A stretch of DNA of 64,000 nt from Balneola sp. (GTDB lineage Bacteria > Bacteroidota > Rhodothermia > Balneolales > Balneolaceae): assembly GCA_002696035.1 (NCBI GenBank), contig NZQV01000026.1, positions 62,001 to 126,000 on the forward strand, in the 5' to 3' direction. Made by a program: the position numbers and the translations under genes. Below, piece after piece: positions 59,455 through 64,000 of the stretch. Positions within the stretch are counted from its first letter, which is position 1; each line of letters opens with the position of its first letter. The notes under the pieces are model-generated. The model did not search any database. It was given only the letters and a program-made list of their open reading frames with translations, and was not told where the DNA came from.

Positions 59455-61089
59455 ATGTCCATGAAACAGTACTTAGTTGATATTATCGGTAAATCGCTCC
59501 AACAATTTGATTTAGAAGAGGAGCCGGAAATTCAAATTGAAGACCCCAGACAGCCGGAACATGGCGATGCTTCATCCAATATCGCGATGACACTGGCACG
59601 ACCGCTAAAAAACAATCCGCGAGCCATCGCCCAGCAAATTGTTGATGGACTGGAATACGATGAGAAAAAAGTATCTGCAGTGGAGATAGCCGGTCCGGGG
59701 TTCATCAACTTTCGCTACTCTGAGGAATATTTGTTTGATGAGCTGTCTGAAATACTGAAGACCGGAGCTGAATTTGGCAAATCAGACTCCCATCAGGGAA
59801 AGCGCATATTGGTGGAATTTGTGAGTGCCAATCCTACCGGCCCCTTAACCGTAGGTCATGGCCGGAATGCCGTTTTAGGAGATACGGTGGCCCGACTTTT
59901 TGAATGGACAGGAGCCGATGTAGAGCGCGAATACTATTTCAATGATGCCGGCCGACAAATGCGCGTTTTGGGTGAAAGCGTTCGTGCCCGTTATCTCGAA
60001 TTATTGGGTAAAGATAGCGAATTTCCTGAAGGCGGATATGAAGGCGAATACATTAGAGACATTGCCCAGTCGCTGGCTGATGATAAAGGAGAAGAATTAG
60101 TTGATGCTGAAGACGAAAAGCCCTTCAAAGAAAAAGCTGAAGAGGAGATCTTTGCCGATATAAGTGGGACCCTGGAACGCATGAAGATCAAAATGGATTC
60201 GTTTTTTAATGAACGTAGTCTGTATGAGGATGGAAAAATTGAAGAGACCATCGAAAAGCTTCGCGCCAAAGGATTGGTCTATGACGAAGATGGCGCCGTT
60301 TGGTTCAAAACCACTGAATTCGGAAAAGAGAAAGACACCGTTCTCGTAAAAAGTAGCGGCGAGCCGACCTATCGACTTCCGGATATCGCCTATCATGCCA
60401 ACAAACTAGATCGCGGTTTTGATCTCTGTGTGGATGTATTTGGCGCCGACCATATTGCCACTTATCCTGATGTCCTGAACGGGATAAAATCACTAGACTA
60501 CGATCCGGAAAAAGTGGATGTGGTGGTCTATCAGTTTGTGACGCTCGTAAAAGACGGAAAGCCTTTCAAGATGAGTACCCGAAAAGCCAACTTCGTTACA
60601 CTGGATGAACTCATGGATGAAGTTGGAGCTGACGTCACCCGATTCTTCTTCCTGATGCGTTCACCCAACACGCACCTGGAATTTGATATTGGTCAGGCCA
60701 AAGAAGCCGGCGAGAAAAACCCGGTGTTTTACCTACAGTACGCCCATGCCCGTATTTCCAGTATTCTGCGTAAAGTGGAAGAGGAATATGATTTCCCTGA
60801 AGATGTTGATCTGAGTTTACTTACACATCCAAGTGAGATCGCCCTGCTCAAAACCATGCTTAAATTCCCGGAAACCATCGGCAATGCTGCCCGACTTCGG
60901 GAACCTCATCATGTGATCACTTTCTTAAATGAACTGGCTTCAGCCTTCACTACCTTCTACCACGATTGTCGAATTTTAGGTGAAGAGAAAGAACTGGTTC
61001 AAGCCCGAACAGAATTGGCCAAAGCGGTAGCCCAAGTGCTTAGAAATGGATTGGGCATCTTGGGTATTACTGCCCCGGAACAAATGTAG
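59455..61089 (+). CDS. argS: Arginine-tRNA ligase
   Basis: This class I synthetase charges tRNA-Arg. The 544-residue protein has the N-terminal Add-1 domain recognising the tRNA D-loop (about 1-95) and the HIGH-like motif in ANPTGPLTVGHGRN (HGRN about 133-136). The KMSKS-like motif is KMSTR in GKPFKMSTRKANF (about 365-377), and the C-terminal DALR helical anticodon-binding domain (about 420-544) ends LGILGITAPEQM. The HGRN and KMSTR variants are normal for ArgRS. It is a single gene with its own -7 box. Confidence 0.96.
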   Translation: MSMKQYLVDIIGKSLQQFDLEEEPEIQIEDPRQPEHGDASSNIAMTLARPLKNNPRAIAQQIVDGLEYDEKKVSAVEIAGPGFINFRYSEEYLFDELSEILKTGAEFGKSDSHQGKRILVEFVSANPTGPLTVGHGRNAVLGDTVARLFEWTGADVEREYYFNDAGRQMRVLGESVRARYLELLGKDSEFPEGGYEGEYIRDIAQSLADDKGEELVDAEDEKPFKEKAEEEIFADISGTLERMKIKMDSFFNERSLYEDGKIEETIEKLRAKGLVYDEDGAVWFKTTEFGKEKDTVLVKSSGEPTYRLPDIAYHANKLDRGFDLCVDVFGADHIATYPDVLNGIKSLDYDPEKVDVVVYQFVTLVKDGKPFKMSTRKANFVTLDELMDEVGADVTRFFFLMRSPNTHLEFDIGQAKEAGEKNPVFYLQYAHARISSILRKVEEEYDFPEDVDLSLLTHPSEIALLKTMLKFPETIGNAARLREPHHVITFLNELASAFTTFYHDCRILGEEKELVQARTELAKAVAQVLRNGLGILGITAPEQM

Positions 61090-61105
61090 GAAATTTTAAA
61101 TGTGG

Positions 61106-61274
61106 AAATGCTAAATGTTAAATTAGTCTGCGGCACTAGCGCAAGCGTCCGCTTGTGCGATGTTTGAAATGGCCACGGAAATGTATCTTCCTCAGTCTAA
61201 ACACGTTTGACCAAGCGGACGCTTGAACGAGCCTAGATGAGAATTTAACATTCAACAATAAAAATTTAGCATTC
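61106..61274. repeat. Short-period inverted arms enclosing REP-like units, no gene
   Basis: Arms around AAATGCTAAATGTTAAATT (61106-61124) recur inverted as AATTTAACATTC and AAATTTAGCATT (61242-61274). They enclose a paired REP-like element instead of a gene. The arm style is the same as in cassette B. Confidence 0.5.
61134..61232. repeat. Paired REP-like element 3
   Basis: The type-1 unit CTAGCGCAAGCGTCCGCTTG followed by TGCG (61136-61159) and the inverted type-2 unit GACCAAGCGGACGCTTGAAC (61209-61228) are the cleanest of the three pairs. The core CAAGCGTCCGCTTG is an imperfect palindrome. Confidence 0.78.
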
Positions 61275-61277
61275 CGG

Positions 61278-62084
61278 CTACGCCGGTCTCAACTTCGTAA
61301 AGCAAACAATCCCCTTCACCAGCTGTTTTTCTACTTCAAAGCCAGCTTGGCTGAAGAGTTTATTGCTTTCATCCACCGTCCAGAAGTTTATTCCACCAAT
61401 AGCTGCGGATTCTTGCAATAACCGGCCATACCAAGCGTCAGATTTTATGAGGTGCATCATGAAAAAGACGCCGTTTTCTTTTAGCACTCGCTTGGCCTCG
61501 TACAGTACTTTTATTTCTTCGGTGAGCTCATTTAACGTCCCGCCCATGACGATACCGTCAAAGGTTTTTGAAAAGAAGGGCATCTCACGTCCATCGGCGC
61601 GAAGGAAATACATATCCGTTTCGTCGGCTTCAGCTTTAAGCCGGGCTTCTTCAAGCATCTGAAAAGAAAAATCGAGTGCAACGACATTGGCTTTTTTCTG
61701 TGCGGCTTTGAGGGCTCGGCCGTATAAGGCAGTCGAACATCCAAGATCTAAATACCAACCATTTTCCTTGGGAGTTGTCCAGTCGATCAGTAATTCGTGT
61801 TCCTTTTCGATGGGAAATTCTTCACCAGAAAGAAGAGACAGGGATCGCTTCCGCCAGATGTCTTCATAAATAGCGGCCGTAAGTTTCCAGTGGTTGGTGC
61901 TTTGTGCGATGGAAGTGAATTCGGGCTCTTTCCCCAATAGGTCGATAATATTATTCTTAACCTGATATTCGTCGCCTTCTTTAGAGCCAACCGTACCATT
62001 GAAAGGCTTGGATAGACGGGCAGCTTCATCCGGGACGTGGATTCCGGCTCGCTCATCGACAGGAGAACGTAATTCTAATTTCAT
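61278..62084 (-). CDS. SAM-dependent class I methyltransferase, substrate unknown
   Basis: This 268-residue protein has an N-terminal segment of about 100 residues without a known domain. A class I methyltransferase fold follows, with motif I YLDLGCSTALYGRAL (about 111-125), the acidic strand VVALDFSFQMLEEA and the post-motif FDGIVMGGTLNEL. The family around Trm112-like or ubiquinone methyltransferases is similar in layout. The Gly-rich motif has Ser-Thr in place of the usual second Gly but still fits. It lies downstream of the SAM hydroxide adenosyltransferase gene on the same strand (71-nt gap). Confidence 0.75.
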   Translation of the reverse strand: MKLELRSPVDERAGIHVPDEAARLSKPFNGTVGSKEGDEYQVKNNIIDLLGKEPEFTSIAQSTNHWKLTAAIYEDIWRKRSLSLLSGEEFPIEKEHELLIDWTTPKENGWYLDLGCSTALYGRALKAAQKKANVVALDFSFQMLEEARLKAEADETDMYFLRADGREMPFFSKTFDGIVMGGTLNELTEEIKVLYEAKRVLKENGVFFMMHLIKSDAWYGRLLQESAAIGGINFWTVDESNKLFSQAGFEVEKQLVKGIVCFTKLRPA

Positions 62085-62155
62085 AATGATCCATTTTTTG
62101 GTGGGATACGCTTAGCGCTTCGATGTGTTACATGCATTCATCAATAAGAATGCAT

Positions 62156-62944
62156 TTACTTCTGAAGCACGATGGAGATTTGTGCGCCTTTATCAACACT
62201 AAGCATGCGGGCAGCATTTCCTTTGTTGATACCGATCTCAAGATTCCCTGAACTGCCAATGAATGCAGCCGGTTCGCCATCTTCCACATCTCCAAAGGTA
62301 GTTACGATCTTATTCAGCATCGTATTGCCTACGTAAATTTTCACATTCTTCTTTTTGAGATGATCTTTGATGAGGTCTTGGGTGAGGTTGGTGATGAGAT
62401 TTCCAAAACGGTCGATATGCAACACCCAGCCCTGCAGCCCATCTTTATCAGCGAGAGGAACGGCCCAGTGATAGGTTACAAGCTCATCAATGGGTTCTCC
62501 GATTTCCTCTAGAGAAACCCCTTCACAAAGGTGAGCCGCAACCGGGGCAAAAATATCACGGCCATGAAAGGTATTTGAGACCCCTTTTCTCCAATAATCA
62601 GGATTGTTCAGCTTGCAGGCTTCGTACTCAAATTCATTAAAAAACAAAGAGAAGATCCCATTATCAGGACCTACAAAATATTGGTCTTTGACCTTCAGGG
62701 CTACAGGATTACGAGATGTTCCCACACCCGGATCAACCACTACCAAATGCACGGTTCCCGGAGGATAAAGAAAAGCGGTATTCCGGATCACCCACGCACC
62801 AGCCATGATATCCTGCGGAGGAATTTCATGCGACACATCCACAAACCGGACATCCGGTGCAATTCCTAACATGACCGCTTTCATTGCGCTCACGTAATAA
62901 TCCTGGGTACCAAAGTCAGTTGTGAGTGTTATTATTTGACTCAT
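62156..62944 (-). CDS. SAM hydroxide adenosyltransferase (DUF62 / fluorinase-related)
   Basis: These enzymes hydrolyse S-adenosylmethionine to adenosine and methionine, using an activated water, and are related to fluorinase and chlorinase. The 262-residue protein starts MSQIITLTTDFGTQDYYVSA with the conserved Asp10 and has VVDPGVGTSRNPVAL, VGPDNGIFS and FHGRDIFAPVAAHL with the Asp/His residues of the hydrolase branch. A C-terminal beta domain has HIDRFGNLITNL. The start codon overlaps the dnaN stop by one base (TGATG), so translation is probably coupled to dnaN. Confidence 0.88.
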   Translation of the reverse strand: MSQIITLTTDFGTQDYYVSAMKAVMLGIAPDVRFVDVSHEIPPQDIMAGAWVIRNTAFLYPPGTVHLVVVDPGVGTSRNPVALKVKDQYFVGPDNGIFSLFFNEFEYEACKLNNPDYWRKGVSNTFHGRDIFAPVAAHLCEGVSLEEIGEPIDELVTYHWAVPLADKDGLQGWVLHIDRFGNLITNLTQDLIKDHLKKKNVKIYVGNTMLNKIVTTFGDVEDGEPAAFIGSSGNLEIGINKGNAARMLSVDKGAQISIVLQK

Positions 62945-64000
62945 CAGGCATAGCTGTTGAGCATAACCGGCATCACCAGCATCAGAATATCTTCGTTCTC
63001 ATTTTCTTGGGATGGCTTTACGATACCGGCGCGGTTAGGAGAAGAAAACTCAAAAGTCACTTCTTCATCGTCAATATTGCTAAGGACGTCACCTAAATAT
63101 TTCGCATTGAACCCGATCTCCATTTCTTCATCAGGGTATTCGCATTCAATGGTTTCTTTAGCTTCGCTGCTCATGTCCAGATCTTCTGCACGAATGGTGA
63201 GCTTGTCGGAACCCAACTGAAGTCGAATTTGGCGCGTAGTTGTGCTTGAGAAAATAGCCACACGTTTTACCGTTGAAAGCATTTGATCTTTGCTGATCGT
63301 CAGGAACTTGTCGTTATCGCGAGGAATCACAGAATCGTAGTTGGGATATTGCTCGTTGATCAGGCGGGTAATAACGATGGTTCCGCCACTCTTGAACCGG
63401 GCATGGTCTTCCGTTACAGTAAGATCACAATCTTCTCCGTCAATTGTCTTCTGAATGAGGCTGAGAGCTTTATCAGGCACAATGAAATTCACATCGTTAT
63501 CAGCTTTGATCTCGCGGCTGGTGTATTTCACTAACCGGTGTCCGTCTGTTGCTACAAACTTGCTTTCGTCGGTCCCGATCTGGAAATAAACGCCCATCAT
63601 GGCCGGGCGAAGGTCATCACTGGAAACGGCAAATAATGTTTTATGAATGGCTTTATGCATCAGCTCTCCGGTAGTACTGATGGTGGTTCCTTCATCAAGA
63701 CTTGGAACTTCAGGAAACTCATCCGCATCTTCTCCAACCAGCTTGTAGGTACCTTTATCTGTGCGGAAATTGATATTCATCCGGTCATCAACATCAAAGA
63801 AAACAGGTATATTTGGAAGCTGACGCAGCGTTTCGAGTAAACGACGAGCAGGAATAGCTACCGCTCCGTCTTCTTCAATATCAGCATTTATATATTCAAT
63901 GATAGAGATCTCGAGGTCGGTGGCAGTCAGCTTCAATTTACCATCTTCACTCTCAAAAAGAATGGTTTCGAGGATAGGCAAAGTTGCCTTGGAAGGAACG
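62944..64000 (-). CDS. dnaN: DNA polymerase III beta clamp, 5' end cut by window edge
   Basis: DnaN is the sliding clamp that tethers polymerases to DNA. At least 352 codons are visible. The frame stays open past the right edge, where VPSKATLPILETILFE places the sequence about 20 residues into the normal protein. Typical segments are DGKLKLTATDLEISI, VAIPARRLLETLRQLP, ATDGHRLVKYTS, FIVPDKALSLIQK and the C-terminal LMLVMPVMLN. The three-domain layout and C-terminus match the family. A TTG at 63981 is not the true start. Its stop overlaps the next gene's start. Confidence 0.96.
   Translation of the reverse strand, partial: VPSKATLPILETILFESEDGKLKLTATDLEISIIEYINADIEEDGAVAIPARRLLETLRQLPNIPVFFDVDDRMNINFRTDKGTYKLVGEDADEFPEVPSLDEGTTISTTGELMHKAIHKTLFAVSSDDLRPAMMGVYFQIGTDESKFVATDGHRLVKYTSREIKADNDVNFIVPDKALSLIQKTIDGEDCDLTVTEDHARFKSGGTIVITRLINEQYPNYDSVIPRDNDKFLTISKDQMLSTVKRVAIFSSTTTRQIRLQLGSDKLTIRAEDLDMSSEAKETIECEYPDEEMEIGFNAKYLGDVLSNIDDEEVTFEFSSPNRAGIVKPSQENENEDILMLVMPVMLNSYA

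Overview
The window reads as a chromosomal segment of a marine, FCB-group bacterium, most likely Balneolota (Balneola/Gracilimonas type). This is inferred from a type IX secretion sorting tail beginning NYPNPFNPST, TAnnTTTG-type -7 promoter boxes, weak use of Shine-Dalgarno sites, and many enzymes of the Bacteroidota/Rhodothermota style. No rRNA, tRNA, CRISPR array or transposase gene was seen. Both ends cut genes: ruvC loses its 3' end on the left and dnaN its 5' end on the right.

Layout. 0-8 kb: fabI-ruvC, a four-helix-bundle (4HB) cassette, dinB, a metzincin-like lipoprotein overlapping a gamma-glutamylcyclotransferase, a SulP transporter and prfC. 8-16 kb: a secreted alpha-amylase, a DUF432-like gene with mscS, an M20 amidohydrolase, an NAD(P)-binding protein, an RluD-type synthase and a second 4HB cassette. 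16-26 kb: recN, a small AT-rich island flanked by a 74-bp duplication of the recN 3' end, a YdiJ-type FAD/Fe-S dehydrogenase, a cupin, recQ and a GxxExxY cassette. 26-31 kb: carB and carA with an attenuator-like leader. 31-39 kb: a serine hydrolase, a CNNM/CBS protein, an RlmG-like methyltransferase and a tricorn-like protease. 39-45 kb: two unusual LuxR-type regulators followed by a secreted barrel-like protein, two ice-binding proteins and a PqiA-like membrane protein. 45-64 kb: COG2509 flavoprotein, DUF5916 protein, malic enzyme, M1 peptidase, a frameshifted GxxExxY cassette, recR-ybaB-dnaX, nadC, a cysteine desulfurase, a DsbA-like protein, argS, a methyltransferase, a SAM hydroxide adenosyltransferase and dnaN.

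Most unusual signals. (1) Four dispersed intergenic cassettes carry a 4HB or GxxExxY gene between short-period arms; in three of them a 40-nt motif with fixed internal spacing lies upstream of the gene, although the genes belong to two unrelated families. (2) A 1.8-kb AT-rich island encodes a small secreted Cys peptide and a six-bladed beta-propeller protein; it sits between two 74-bp copies of the recN 3' end (73/74 identical) and has no integrase. (3) dnaX has a run of nine A at the tau/gamma boundary, with stop codons a few codons away in both other frames. (4) carAB has a leader ORF with a very strong ribosome-binding site running through an intrinsic terminator, and CarB lacks the C-terminal allosteric domain. 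(5) The ice-binding cluster is preceded by two related receiver-HTH regulators, one of which has Asn in place of the phosphoacceptor Asp.

Functionally the window is dominated by DNA replication and repair genes (ruvC, dinB, recN, recQ, recR-ybaB-dnaX, dnaN), pyrimidine/arginine precursor supply (carAB), and secreted or envelope proteins. The ice-binding proteins suggest exposure to freezing seawater or sea ice.
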